The position numbers and the translations under genes are program-made. The notes under the pieces were generated by a model that had not been told where the DNA came from, searched no databases, and saw only the letters and a list, made by a program, of their open reading frames with translations. From Crocodylus rhombifer (taxonomy: Eukaryota > Chordata > Crocodylia > Crocodylidae): DNA of 64,000 nucleotides. The stretch lies in contig JAVSML010001153.1 of the NCBI GenBank assembly GCA_038503035.1, forward strand, positions 806,001 to 870,000, written 5' to 3'. Below, piece after piece: positions 33,702-46,274 of this stretch. How positions within the stretch are numbered: position 1 is the first letter of the stretch; each line of letters opens with the position of its first letter.

Positions 33702-36245
33702 TTTCATAAATTTCATAGACATCAGGGCTGGAAGGGACCTTGGAAGATCATCAAGCCCAGCCCCCTGCCAAAGGGCAGGAAGTCAGCTGGGGTCATAGGA
33801 TCCCAGCAAGATAAGCATCCAATTTACTCTTGAAGGTGTTCAATGTAGGTGCTTGAACCACCTCCGATGGCAGACTGTTCCACACCTTCCTTATAACCGT
33901 TCTACCTCGTCATCCTTGGGGCTCTCTGGTGAACAAATGTTCCCCCAGATACTGGTGGTCACCCCGATAAACTTATGGGTGGCCATCAGATCACCCGTGA
34001 GCCTGCGCTTTTCCAGGCTAAAGAGTCCCATGGCTTTCAGCCTGTTGTCATAAGGTCTATTTTCCTCACCTCTGATCATGTGCGTGGCTCTTCTCTGGAG
34101 TCTCTCAAGCTTCTCCATGTTCTTTTTAAATTGTGGGGCCCAAAACTGGATGCAGTACTCCAGTTGCGGCCTCACCAAGGCCGAGTACAAGGGGAGAATG
34201 ACGTCCCGGGATTTGCTTGAGAAGCATCTATGGATGTAAGCCAGCGTTTTGCTCGCTTTACTAGCTGCAGCTTCGCACTGTAGGCTCATGTTCATCTTGT
34301 GGTCAATGATAACCCCCAAGTCACTTTCTTCCGTAGTGCTAGCCACTGTAGCACTGCCAAGTTTTGCCTCCCATTTGCTGAGCCTGTCCAGGTCAGCCTG
34401 GATCGCCTGCCTGTCTTCTGGTGTGAATGCTTTGGCCCAGAGTTTGGTGTCATCGGCAAACTTGGCCAGTCCACTTCTGACTCCAATGTCCACATCATTA
34501 ATGAAGATGTTGAACAATATGGGTACAAGGACAGAGCCTTGGGGGACCTCACTGGTCACAGGGCACCATGACGATTGACTTCCCTCTGGGTCCGACCATG
34601 GAGCCAATTTCCCAGCAAGCGAATTGCGGTGGACCCAAGGCCACAATTGGCCAATTTCGCCAGGTGATCATGGGATACCAGATCGAAGGCTTTTTTGAAG
34701 TCAAGATACATGACATCAATCTCTTCTCCCTTGTCCAGGTGATAGGTCACCTGGTTGTAGAAGGAAATGAGTTTGGTCAAGCAAGACCTACCCGCAACAA
34801 ACCCATGCTGGCTATCCCTCAGGATGTTGGCGTCTGCCAGTCCATTAACGATGGCATCTTTAATCAGCTTTTCTAAGACCTTCTCCAGGATAGAAGTCAG
34901 GCTGATGGGCTTATAGTTAGCTGTATCCACTTTCCTCCCTTTCTTGAAGATAGGCACCACATTGGCCTTCTTCCAGTCTTCATGCACTACACCAGAGCTC
35001 CAGGAGTTTCAAAGATCCGTGCCAGAGGCTGGGCTATGATGCTCGCCAGCTCCTTGAGTACCCTGGGGTGCAGATTGTCAGGGCCGGCTGACTTGAAGTT
35101 ATCCAGCTTCTCAAGGTGTTCCTTCATAAGGTCAGCATTAATGGAGGGTAGGGGATCTCCCTCACCTGGACCACCCTGTCCCGTGTTGGGCATGGGCGTC
35201 CCATGGGACTGATGAAAGACTGGCGCAAAGTACCCATTTAATAGGTTGGCTTTTTCCTGGGCATCAGTTTTTCCATCTCGTTCAGCAGGGGTCCAGTGTT
35301 GCCCTTGCTTTTCCTCTGGCTCCCCACATATCTGAAAAAGGACTTTTTATTGTCCTTGATGCTTGAAGCTAGTTGGAGTTCAGTTGCAGCCTTGGCTTTC
35401 CTGGTTTGCTCCCTGCAGGACCAGGCCAGTGGAGAATATTCCTCCTTGGAAGTGTATCCCATCCTCCATCCTTTGTAGGCCTTTCTTTTTAGCCTCAGGA
35501 GGTCTGCTAGATCCCTAGAGAGCCAGGGGGGCTGCTGTGCCGTCTTGCTGCCTTTCCTCTGAGACGGAATAGAATTAGCTTGTGCATTGAGGATTGCTCC
35601 CTTGAGGAGCAACCACTCTTCCTGAACTCCCCTCCCCCTGGGGTCATGGTCCCTTAGGGCCTCACTGACAAGCCTCCTGAGCTTGACAAAGTTGGCTTTC
35701 TTGAAGTCAGGGGCTTCTGTGTTGCTGACTGACTTGCCAGCTTTACAGCGGATTGTGAAGGTGATCAGCTCATGGTCGCTGTCACCCAGCTTCCCATCAA
35801 TCGCTAGGTCGCCGATTAGGTCATCCCCAGTAGCCAGTACCAGGTCGAGCAGCGCTTTACGTATCATTGGCCTGTAGATTTCTTGAGTCAGGTAGAGGTC
35901 ATCCACACATGAGAGGATGCTTTGCAACCGCTTGGGTTTTGCTGAGCGATCCTCCCACGAGATGTCCGGCTAATTGAAGTCACCCATGACAACTATGGTC
36001 CTGGAGCATGCGGCCTCAGCTAGTTCCTGGGCAAACTCCTGGTCAAGCTCAGGACTTTGGGTGGGAGGTCTGTAGTAGACTCCCACCATTGTGTCCCCTA
36101 TGCTGTTTTCCCCACGGATTTTAACTCAGAGGGTCTCCAGTCATCCACCCTGGTCGCCAACATCAGCTTGCAGGAACGCGTAGCTTTCCGTAACATACAG
36201 AGCTACACCCCCGCCCCTTTTATCTACTCAATTAAGGGCGGATTT
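33702..36245 (-). mobile_element. CR1 LINE, best-preserved copy (~2.5 kb)
   Basis: The 3' end is at the left (TTTCATAGACATCAGGGCTG on the plus strand). Reading on the minus strand from about 36230 one meets the endonuclease, the linker, the whole RT and the 3' UTR. Only the N-terminal endonuclease, ORF1 and the 5' UTR are missing. A 12-bp direct repeat (ATCACCTTACT twice) lies at its right edge, about 36250-36275. Confidence 0.93.
33891..36230 (-). pseudogene. CR1 ORF2 pseudogene (few lesions)
   Basis: Minus-strand open pieces are 35238-35927 (endonuclease end and linker), 34987-35193, 34556-34987 (RT fingers, with VVPIFKKGRK and YLDFKKAFDLVSHDHLAK) and 33891-34646 (251 codons, RT palm and thumb). 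The FADD catalytic box is intact at 34449-34460. Frames differ between consecutive pieces, so at least three frameshifts separate them. This makes it non-functional but the least damaged ORF2 in the window. Confidence 0.92.
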
Positions 36246-36275
36246 GCAGAATCACCTTACTATCACCTTACTATC

Positions 36276-38559
36276 TTGAAATATACCAGTATACATAAAA
36301 TAGCAATTATAAGAATAATTAGGGCTCTGATCCAGCGAGCTGGTTCCTGTTGGCAGATCCTAAAAGCTATGTACAGCCTCATTACAGAGCTCATGGGGTC
36401 TACCTTTATCAGCCACTTTAAGGATTGGGGCTTATGTCTGTACTACATCTCAGACACATACTATTGCTACATGTCTTATACCGTCTCAAAATGGTAACAA
36501 CTTTGTGCCTATAGGACATACCTGCCTCCCTTTTTTAGGCTGAATATTCTTAAATAGTCCTTTTGAATTCAGTCTGATAAAGGCTGCAGAATTAAGACCA
36601 CAGTGAATATTTCAACAGTTAGGGAAAGAGTAGATATTATCCTTGTTATTCATCTAAAATTTGTGTCTATGTGCTAGCTGCACAGACTGTAGGAACTGAC
36701 ACTTTCAGAGCCTTATCAGGTTCCATGTTTCCTGGATTAAAGTGCATAAATAGACATTTTTGTTTGATTTGATTTAAATTACATGGTTTTCTATCTCTGG
36801 AAGGTAAAAGTGCTTCATTTCTCGTGAGTATAACAAGATGTCACAAATCAAAAGTTGTACTCCCTTTTCAATGGTAAGAAACATTTGATATGGGGGTTGA
36901 AACTGTAATATTCACAATGGGCTGGTTGTTGAAGTTGTGTGGGCAGTCTCACAGACTCACATATAAAATGGCTTTTGGCTGCTGAAGTGAACCAAGGCCC
37001 AGCTAGGTTTTTTGTTTTTTTGTAAATTAGCTTATCAGGTGCAGAACCGAAATCCACAACCTACCACAGCTTTGGTGAATTTACACAGAATGGAAGGCCA
37101 CGGATTATTACAGATTAATAGAATTTGAAATAATTGAATATGAGAGTCCCTGTTGTAAGGTTTAAACTCCTGCATGTAATACTCTTGAGCTAGTAAGCCA
37201 TTACCCAGCACAGCAGTAAAAAAAACCTGTTTGTAAAGTCTGAGATTTAAAAATAAAACAATTATAAGGCTAAGTAGGGCCATTCTTTTTCTAAATTTGC
37301 TATAAATGAAGGAGTTAATATTCTTTCCTGGAACAGAAAGTTGTGTTGATAGCACTTAGTTGATTTTCAAATTTCCCAAACCTAGAAATAGCAAAAACTA
37401 TAAAGCACTACAACTTTGTTCCTTTGAAAACTATATAAATGCAATGTCCATTTTTCAAATAAAAAGACTTAAACATAGTATAGATCTATTTAGGCTTACA
37501 CCTAGGTACGTTAAGTTAATTACATAGGGAGTATGGTTGTCAGAATTGCTGAGTACCCAGTAACTCCTATTGCTTGTAATTAAGCAACCTAGTTTTTCTT
37601 CATTGCAAACATATTCCTGTAAACATTTTCCCAGGTTCACCAGATACATTTGATCCTAGCTGACTTCACAATAAAAAGGAAGGGTAAGGATTTAGGGGCT
37701 GTGTGAAGTAGTTAGTAATAGGTAGTCTTTCTCTGATAGCTACCCCTCTTCAACATGCATAAGACATTTTGCACTTTCAATATATTTTTTTGCGAGGAGA
37801 GGTCAAGACTTTTTTGTGGGGGGAATACTGGGGACTAGCTTAGATAGCCCTTTACAATTGCACATTTCCAAAAATCCAGGAATCTCTTCTTTTGGGTTTT
37901 ATGGCATTCAAAGCCAAGCTCTGCTTGCTTGAGTGCTGGGTTTCTGTGTCTGTCTCTGTTTCTGTTTGTCTGTCTGTCTCTATAAACACACACACACACA
38001 CATACAGGTATATAAGGAAATAAAAAAATCAAAGTATTCCTTTAGCCAAAAATCCCTATGGAATTATGTGGGCTTTGAACAATCATCTAGCAAAGGAAGA
38101 TAAGATAAAGCAAAATTTAGCCTGCTAAGACAGCTAGCTTTCTTTTAAATTTATTTTCCTAGGTCATTTTTTTTATTTCATGGCCATAGAAAAGTAAAAA
38201 AGTCCAATTTTGTCATTATTGTTAATTAGTAATGATGTCATACACTTTAGTAGACATTGTCAATTGTTCTGTTATTACAGTAAACACAAGGGAATTTATT
38301 TTAGCTTTTATATTTGATGACTCCCCCTAGTTATTTTGCTATATTTATTTCCATCCATTCATAAAGTGTTCAGATTATCCATTTCTGTAAGTCAAGTGAT
38401 TCAGTGTTATCTCAACCTAAAGAAACGTGGACATGAAGTTTAAGTTATGCTTGAATTGTGGTCCCTTTTTTTGCCAGGATTATGTTATGCTGGCCTTTTC
38501 TCATAACATAATTCACTCAATGAAGAATAGGCTTACAGTAGTATTATCTCACAGGCTTT
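36276..38559. other. AT-rich DNA, only a microsatellite
   Basis: Apart from the microsatellite at 37928-38003 no feature was recognised. Confidence 0.5.
37928..38003 (+). repeat. TCTG/CA microsatellite
   Basis: Imperfect TCTG repeats (TGTCTGTCTCTGTTTCTG and so on) are followed by a CACACACACACACACACA run. Confidence 0.85.
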
Positions 38560-38744
38560 TGGTTTACAGTGGAAAAATAAATATACAGCGGCCACCGCCA
38601 CCATCCAGCACCCCACACCGCTGCTGTGTGCAAGCCCCGCTGCCCCGGCCTGTATTCGGCCACTGCCAACCCCCCGCCTCTCCGCCAGAAGTGTACGGTG
38701 TACCCAAAAGGGGTACACTTCTTTAAAAAGGTTGAAAACCCCTA
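38560..38744 (+). repeat. GC-rich hAT-like repeat, copy 1
   Basis: It ends AAAAAGGTTGAAAACCCCTA after a 10-bp perfect hairpin, AGAAGTGTAC (38687-38696) with GTACACTTCT (38713-38722). It shares its layout and end with 51945-52115. The left boundary is uncertain. Confidence 0.55.
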
Positions 38745-40150
38745 CTATAACATACTAAATGCCATCTGCGTAAGTGGTTGTCACTGAAATACGAAGGGAT
38801 TTGGCATTTTGCATGACCACTTCCTATTTTTATGACTCTGAGTAAGAATTAAGGAATTCTGATGTTCTTTTCATACATAAATCATTAACCTGATGCCTTT
38901 ATATGAAAAACAGCATGCAGTGGTTTTGTCTGTGAAGCTTTACTTTAACTCTGCAAATTGCTGTACTAGGTGCCAATTTAAAAAGGTACTCAAATTCTGG
39001 TACTATGAACATACTTGAAATTAGCCATATGCTTCAGTAGCCTTGTTAAACCAGAGCCTTCAAGGTGAAATAGTCAAACCACAAGTAATGAATTAAAAGA
39101 TATGTTAAGAGCAAATTTCTGGTCTTATGTTTAGCAGGCAGACTTAAATTCCAGTCCAACGCTTTAGCCCTTAATTAAGTTTGTGGTACCTGCTTGTGCT
39201 TTGAAGATTTCCTTAACTTTGCCTTATCCATCTATGGAGTTGCCACTAGATACTTATTTACAATAGAAAAGAAACCATTTTATGTTCTTAATTAAAAGAT
39301 TCAGGAGCCCCATCCACCTGTTGCTTAAAAATGTGCACAATAACACAACACTCTTACTAGTAAGTCAATTGTAGTAAATATTAAATGACCTAAGGTAGAG
39401 CTGCATCTACCTTGATTAACTAAATATTTGAAAATATACAGGCTTTGTGGCTGCTTATTTATTTGAACTGTTCACCATTTACTTTATATTTGCTGGCATT
39501 TTTTCTTTTTTTGGTCTGTGCAGACAGCTAACCTCCCCCTTTCCTCTAGCATGTGTGAAGCACTGTCTGCATCAGACACTAGAGAGATGCGTGAATACTT
39601 TGCAAATGGAACAGCATGCTGGCAGCATAAAAGATGAAAGTCTTTGAAGAGCTCTTTTGAGGATGGGAATCAGCCCATGAATTCCTTCAGGCTGCAATCT
39701 TATTCATCATTATTTCCAAGATTTTTTTACTTGCCAAGATAAATTCCAATTTAAAGAAAAAAGAGTTTCAGTGAGCTATATATGTAACATGCAGATATAT
39801 AGCACACATCTAGTTGATACTGAAGTACTTCTATATATCATCATAATATAAAAACACTGTTCAACAATTGTCTTAAAGTTAGTGATCTTAACTCAGCCCC
39901 TAGCAAGCAAGGAACAGGCATCTCTGCTACCCTCTCAACTAGATATTGCTTTTAAATCCTCATGCCTTCTAATGTTTTCTGCAGACCATGGATGTGTTAA
40001 ACTGTTGAAAAAGTGATTCTTCTAACTTGCTTTTTCTGTACGCAAGAGATTTCCATCTTCAGTTCTACCAAGCCGACACTAAATTTAAAAAACAGAAAAA
40101 GAACCTGTCCTTATAACATGCTATAATTTAAATATTAGCCAACAACATAT
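38745..40150. other. AT-rich spacer, nothing recognised
   Basis: No repeat or exon signal was convincing. Confidence 0.5.
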
Positions 40151-40158
40151 TGTCTAGG

Positions 40159-41569
40159 TCGGTGTGGGAAAATATGGCCCGTGGGCTGGATCTGGCCTGC
40201 CAGACACTTTCATCTGACCAACAAATTGTGCTCTGCCAGGCCTTCTGCACACAAGGGTGGGACTAAGGTGCCTACACCCGCCCCCAACATACCCTTGTGG
40301 GTGGAAGGGCCAGCCTGCTAGCACCAGGCTCCCCTGGCATCCTGCTCCCTCTGGGCAGCAGGTAGGGAAGCAGGGGACAGGGCTGGGGCTGCAACTGGGC
40401 AGGAGTGGGCATGGGGCTGGGGCTGGCTGCAGTGCAGAGCCTGCACCCAGGGGGGCAGCAGCAGCGTGGAGTTCGGCTAGGCAGGGTGTGGGTGTGAGGG
40501 GGGGTATGAGGGATCCCTCCCACACTCCCCCCATGGCACACAGCCCTGGCAGGCAGCAGGGGCAGCAGCAGGGGGCATGCTCTGCTCAGCACTGTTGCCT
40601 GGCTCTGGCCAGTGCTGCAAAGAGCTCAGCCCCTGCCTGGCTGTTTGTCCGGTTCCCTGCACTCACGGGCACAGGAGGGAAGCCCCAGGCACTGTAGCAG
40701 GCTGAGGTGGGGAAAGCAGCCATGTGTAACGTCTGGGGCTTCCCTCCTATGCCCCGCAAGTGCAGGAAGTGCTGGGGAAGCAAACGACCCATCAGGAGTT
40801 GCACTCCCTGCTGCGATGTGCAGCGCTGGCCAGAGCCAGGCATCAGCACCCCCACCTGCTGCTGCGCCATAGTGGGGGGGGTTCCCCACACCCCTCCCTC
40901 ACACCCCACAAATCACACACACAGGCACACAGCCACCCCCCCACCAAGTGTTGCCTGTGTTGACTACAGGAGAGGACAGTGTGTTCCACAGCCACACACT
41001 CACACCCCACAAATGCTACACAACCCCCCAGCATACCCTATGCTTTCACACACACAGTCACCCCTCCTCACAAACTCCTTTCCCACCCCACCACACCCCC
41101 CCCACCAAAAACACCCCATGCCTCCCACACAAATGCACCCACCTACACCCCACCATACACTTACACACACAAACACTGTACACTCCCACTGTACACCCCT
41201 CACATCCCTCCACAATATAAAAGACTAAGAATTTATTTTTTGAGTTTTTCTGCAATCACCTGTATATATAGTACACAAAAATAAATCATGACAAAAATAT
41301 TTTTTGTAATAAAATTAAAATATGTTATGGTAGGGGTTTGGCTTTTAGTGCATGACTTGTTTTTTTCTGGTTCTAAGATGTCAACCTCCTCCCCCAAGTG
41401 GCAGGACTTCTGGTGGCAAAGGTCAGGAGTTAGGGGTGGGACTTCCGGTCCCATGGTGGTGGCCAGGGGGAAGGACACCTATCAAGGGGCAGGGCTACCC
41501 ACGCAGCCCTTAACAGCTCACCAAACCTTGTTAAATTGCCCTCTGCCCGAAATATTTGCCCACCTCTAT
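40159..41569. mobile_element. Non-autonomous hAT element with 8-bp TSD
   Basis: The left end is TCGGTGTGGGAAAATAT. The right end, reverse-complemented, is TAGAGGTGGGCAAATAT. The flanks TGTCTAGG (40151-40158) and GGTCTAGG (41570-41577) match at 7 of 8 positions, as expected for hAT. The 1.4-kb interior is GC-rich to about 40870, then rich in CACACCCC-type repeats to about 41215. All open frames inside look compositional. Confidence 0.85.
40870..41215 (+). repeat. CA/CCCAC-rich low-complexity tract
   Basis: Almost G-free C/A/T sequence with CACACACAGGCACAC, CACACCCCCCCCACC and similar words. It produces threonine/proline/histidine-rich open frames on the plus strand that are not genes. Confidence 0.85.
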
Positions 41570-41577
41570 GGTCTAGG

Positions 41578-44339
41578 TCATATTTTAAATGTGTCTGACA
41601 GTGGATTCCAATGTGTGTAACATCAAAACAGGAAATGCATGTTTTCTCATGTTTCTGGCTGTCGATGTCTTATATATATATACTGACCTTTTGTTCTTAC
41701 AATATAAAAGAAATCTGACATAGATGAATCTGACATGTCATCCTTATGTCACTTAAGTAACAAATGGAAAGTGCATTTTGTGCCCAAGTGCAGATAATTC
41801 AGTCAGCTGTTGTTATATTGTATTTGCCAATTCAGAAGCTCTTTCTTGGAAATTGTCCAAATTCCTGTTTATGCCTTTCCCCATGACTTAAGTATACCTC
41901 AGGACTCACCCTCAGCCTGCAGGCCTAAAGCTTGATCAGAGCTTTTCTATGCACTTCTTAGTTCCTTTTTCCTTATTTTGAAACCCTAAGGAACCCTAGT
42001 GTATATCAGTGTTTTACTGATGTTTACCTAGCAGAGTTACTTTAAGGAGTGACTAATATAAGAGCTTAATTCACCACCCAATCCTGCAGCCCTTACATGA
42101 AAGGCCTGGATGAGTAATGACTTCAGGGTAATACTTTCAGTCTGAAGTGAGATGATGTATCACTAAGGAAGGTTCACTTTTTCTGGTGCTATTCTTATTT
42201 ATAAAAGGGGTTGGGGAGGGGAGAACTTTTTTGACAGTAAATGAATCCCATAGTGACTTTTTTATTCCTTGATAGATCTGGGCTGCTGCTATATTCTTAA
42301 TGCTCCTGAGGTTTTTCTGTTACTGGGTTTTATGGAGAAAATAAACAAAATATTAGATTTCAAGGGAATGGTCATCTTCCCCCTGTAAAAAGGGGAACTC
42401 AACAGCTTCCATTACAGGGATCTTGTAGGCAGGATAGCTATGAAAAGAGGAAAGGTCTGAGGTTAAGGGAAGAGACTTGATCAGGCACCAAAACTTATTC
42501 TGTATACTCATCTCTAATTGACTGTTCATTTAAATTATGTGTTTACATAAGACAATAAAAATATGCTAGCAAAGTCCACTGAACAAACATGTTTAGTTAA
42601 TTTTCAAGTTAATTTATTCCATGCTAACAGCAGGTTTTAAGAGATAACAAATATAATGAAACCGTGAGAGAGAGAGAGATATGCATAGTTTCAAAAGCAA
42701 TAAAAAGTAACATGGTTGGGAAATGGAGAAACTAACAGTTGCACTTAAAGTTTTGCATCTTCTGAGCAGTGTTTTAAACAGGGTTACTCTAGCAGTAACA
42801 CTGCGAAGTAGATAAAATATGATTCCTATTTCTGTCAGGTGTCATAGAATTTGAAGTACTAAGGTAGCCAGCGAACATACATGGATTGAGACATGGTAAC
42901 AATCAGATAAAGGCAGCAGAGTGTAGTTAAATGCAGACACTACAACTTTATTGAACTATTAGCCAGAAAGGAATCCTTGGCAGGGCTATTGTAGACTTTA
43001 ATTGTACCAATCACTCCAAATCCTATAAACTTGAAGGTTGGTAGGAAGAAAAATTTTGCCCAGAGATCCTGGCAGAAAGCGAGTGTCTCAACCCGTTTCT
43101 CACATTTATTCCAGAATGTAGGAAGCTAGGAGGGAAATGAGGAGAACAGCAATTTGCGTGAGAAACATAACATCCAATGTAATGTTATATTTGATATGCC
43201 TATTCACCCACTGGTTTACAGGAAATTCACAGATCTTTTCTTAACTCATCCACCAGACTGGAGCCCATCACAGGGACTAAAACAACCATCTTAAATATCT
43301 ATGCCTTAGTCTGGCATCTAGAAAGAAATCCACTCATTGCCAGAGAATCCCCAGTAAAACATCTAATTCCATGTCAGATAAATGTCCTTCATCCTCTAAG
43401 ATAATCTAAAATGAGGTATGCTTCATTATTGAAAGGGAAATCACTAAACTCTCTACATTTATCAGTTTCCTTCCTTTGATATCTGACCAATTTGTGCCAG
43501 CCTGATGATCCCTCAGTAAATTTATCTCGGGAGCGTCTCCAAGCAGATCAAAGTAACAATAGTTAAAGATGATTATATAGGATAGATATTCCTCTCTATC
43601 CTAATGATCAGATTTCAGAGTCTCAGGTTAATAAACACTTTCATTCCATGGAGATGAAAACAGCCTTCTATAGACTAAATGAGTTCAACCAGTCCTATAG
43701 CAGATCCCTTTTTTCCTGCCATCTCAGTCAAACTGTTGAATTAGGAAAGCCCAGGTTTTCCAGATGCATTTGTATTTTATTTATGCCCAATGAACAATAT
43801 ATTCTATATTTTTGACATACCCCCAAATAAAGTGCACACCTTGTTTTTGGTAACGCAGAATGAAAAAAAGATTTTTCCAGAGTTACAGCTGAATATAGCA
43901 GGGACAGAGCATAATCTTCAGCTCACTTACCCTCCTTTCCTACTCCAGCAAATGCTACAGTTTTAACTGTTTTTCAGATGAATTCTCAGTAAATCTTAGC
44001 TGCTCAGCCAAAAGCTGAAACTAGCTGCTGCTGAAGACTGGATTCCATTGGCAAACAGTCTGCAGAGCTGTGAAATAGGTGAAGAGAGACCAGAAAAGAA
44101 AGAAGAAAGCAAAATTGCAGAAGAAAGTATAACTTGGCTAGCGGAGCATGAAGACCTAAAAGAAAGGAGAGGGTTGTTAACAACTGTTAAATGAAGAACT
44201 GTTAGCAGGAGTCAAGTAGATTGAAATGAGTCATGAAGTCAATTGAATCCCTCAGCTGCAGCCTGAACAGAAATACTGCTGCTGCTATTCTGGGCAGAAG
44301 AATCAGAAGACATGCACTCTAATTTTGGAAGACTAATAT
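41578..44339. other. AT-rich spacer, nothing recognised
   Basis: Only the GA microsatellite at 42665 stands out. An isolated strong minus donor (GAGG|GTAAGTGAG near 43930) has no good open segment to go with it. Confidence 0.5.
42665..42679 (+). repeat. (GA)n microsatellite
   Basis: A short GA dinucleotide run. Confidence 0.9.
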
Positions 44340-44671
44340 TTGAAGGAAAGGTGCTTCCGGTCCACTTCTGGCTGTGCTGCCGAGTGCGCTGCGGAGCCCC
44401 CCGCGCTCCTGTGGGATGCCCCATCTGACCCAGCATCTCAGCATTCACAAGCCACCCGCTACTTGTGGTATGTAGAAAAAACATTTAAAGCTGTGTCTAT
44501 GTCTGAATTGCCAAATCTTTCCGAATCTCTCTGAGTTGATTCAGAGGGTTCTGATTTGATTTGGAGAGATTAAAGGGTCTCCTGATTTGATTTGGATTCA
44601 GAGATTTGGCCACCGAATCAGGCTGAATCACCACTGAATCAAATCAAGGACTGAAGCTTCACGCAGGCCTA
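44340..44671. mobile_element. Probable hAT-like element end
   Basis: The right end, read in reverse, is TAGGCCTGCGTGAAGCTTCA, followed by repeated TTTGATTCxG words, resembling TAGGGGTGTGCGAAGC-type hAT ends of reptiles. GATTTGATTTGGA repeats fill 44555-44640. A GC-rich part lies at 44350-44460. The left end and target duplication are not established. Confidence 0.45.
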
Positions 44672-44694
44672 ATAGGTACACCTAGATCATCCTC

Positions 44695-45525
44695 AGCCAG
44701 CAACTGTCCAAACTCTCCTTGAACTATTCTAACAGCGAAGTTTATTTTTCCAGATATCCAATCTAAACTTACTTTGCTGCAACTTCAAGCCATTGGTCTG
44801 CATCCTTTTCTCTTTAGCAAGAAAGAAAAGGTGCTTTCCTTCTTCTTTATGGCAGCCCTTCAAGTATTGGAAGACTGCTTTCATGTCGCCTCTTAAGTGC
44901 CTTTTCCACAAGCTGAACAGGCCTAGCTCCTTCAGCTTCTCCTCATATAACTTGCCTTCCAAGCCCTTTTTAATCTTTGTTTTTGCCTCTGGATCCTCTC
45001 TAACTTCTCCAGCTCCTTTCTAAAGTGTGGTGCCCACACAATAGTCCAGATGAGGCCTAACCAGTGCTGAGTAGAGAGACATTACGTGCATCTTGGACCT
45101 AATGCTTCTATTGATGTATCCCAAAACCACTTTCACCTTTTCTGTGGCTACACTGCAGTACAGACTCATATTGAGTCTGTGAGCTACTAAGTTTCCCAAA
45201 TCCTTTTCCACGGTGCTGCCATCCAGCGAGGTATCACCCATTTTATATTTGTATTTTTGATTATTCCTTCTGAGGTGTAGCACCTTGCATTTGTCTACAC
45301 TGAACTTCATCCTGTTAGCTCCAGCCCAGCTTTCCAATCTGTCGAGATCCTTCTGAATTGTGCTCCCATCCTCCAACATATTCACAATCCTTCCCATTTT
45401 CATGTTGTCTGCAGACTTGCTCAAGAAGCTTTCAATACCAGCACCCAGATCATGAATCATGATGCTGAACAGCACTGTGCCCAGGACAGACCCCTCTGGG
45501 ACTCCACTCAAAACCCTCATGGCCT
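44695..45525 (-). mobile_element. CR1 LINE 3' portion
   Basis: Minus-strand RT wording includes GVPEGSVLGTVLFSI, DKCKVLHLRRNNQKYKYKMG and SLYSALVRPHLDYCVG, then the C-terminal YEEKLKELGLFSLWKRHLRG. The position of the FADD catalytic box reads SADN, so the active site is destroyed. Its 5' end faces the 5' end of the next CR1 (45555-46018), a head-to-head arrangement of two separate copies. Confidence 0.9.
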
Positions 45526-45554
45526 GGACCCGTTAATAATTACCCTTTGCTTAC

Positions 45555-46018
45555 AGATAATCAGATGTGGACAAATTAGAGAGAGTCCAGTGGAGGGCAA
45601 TGAAAATCGTGAAAGGGCGGGGGCACGTGACTTATGAGGTGAGACTGAGGGAACTGGGCTTACTTAGTCTAGAGAAGAGAAGACTGAGAGGGGACTTAAT
45701 AGCAACCTTCAACTACCTGAAGTGTGGGGTTAAAAGGAGGATAGAGTTAGGCGGTTCTCAGTGGTGGCAGATGACAAAACAAGGAGCAACCATCTCAAGC
45801 AAGGGAAGCTTAGGTTAGATATTAGGAAGAATTTTCTCACTAAGAGTGTAGTAAAAGACTGGGACAATCTACTCAAAGAGGTTGTGAACTCTGCATCCTT
45901 GGAGGTTTTTAAGACCCAGCTAAACAAAGCCTTGGCTGGAATGATCTAGTTAGAGCAGGGGTTGGACTAGATGACCTCCTGACATCCCTTCCAACCCTCA
46001 TCTTCTATGATTCTATAA
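45555..46018 (+). mobile_element. CR1 LINE 3' fragment
   Basis: It starts in the RT C-terminal region ([15 protein letters not shown]) and runs to the 3' tail ATGACCTCCTGACATCCCTT, then TTCTATGATTCTATAAAT. The tail repeat ATTCTATG differs from the AACTATGA type of the copies at 2.9 and 28.3 kb, so a second subfamily is present. Confidence 0.92.
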
Positions 46019-46242
46019 ATATTGTAATTAGATTTCCATAGATAATGTGGTTTTCATTCCATTGAGAAACAGAGCATTCAACATAATTTAATTTGAAAAA
46101 ATTAACTTGACCCACTGTCCTTTCAGAACGGCCAAATATAGGAATGAGAAAACCCTGATTGCCAGAACCCAGTAGAGTGCATCTCATCAGTCCCCCCCAT
46201 CCATGACACGGCAGCAGATTACATTTTCCCAAATGCAACGAT

Positions 46243-46274
46243 GGAGGTGGTTGAGAACGGAGGTGGTTGAGAAC
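46243..46274 (+). repeat. 16-bp tandem duplication
   Basis: GGAGGTGGTTGAGAAC occurs twice in direct succession. Confidence 0.9.

Noticed and set aside
40707..41228. 173-codon plus-strand open frame rich in T, P and H
   Set aside because: It crosses from GC-rich into CA-rich low-complexity sequence inside the hAT element 40159-41569, so it is compositional.
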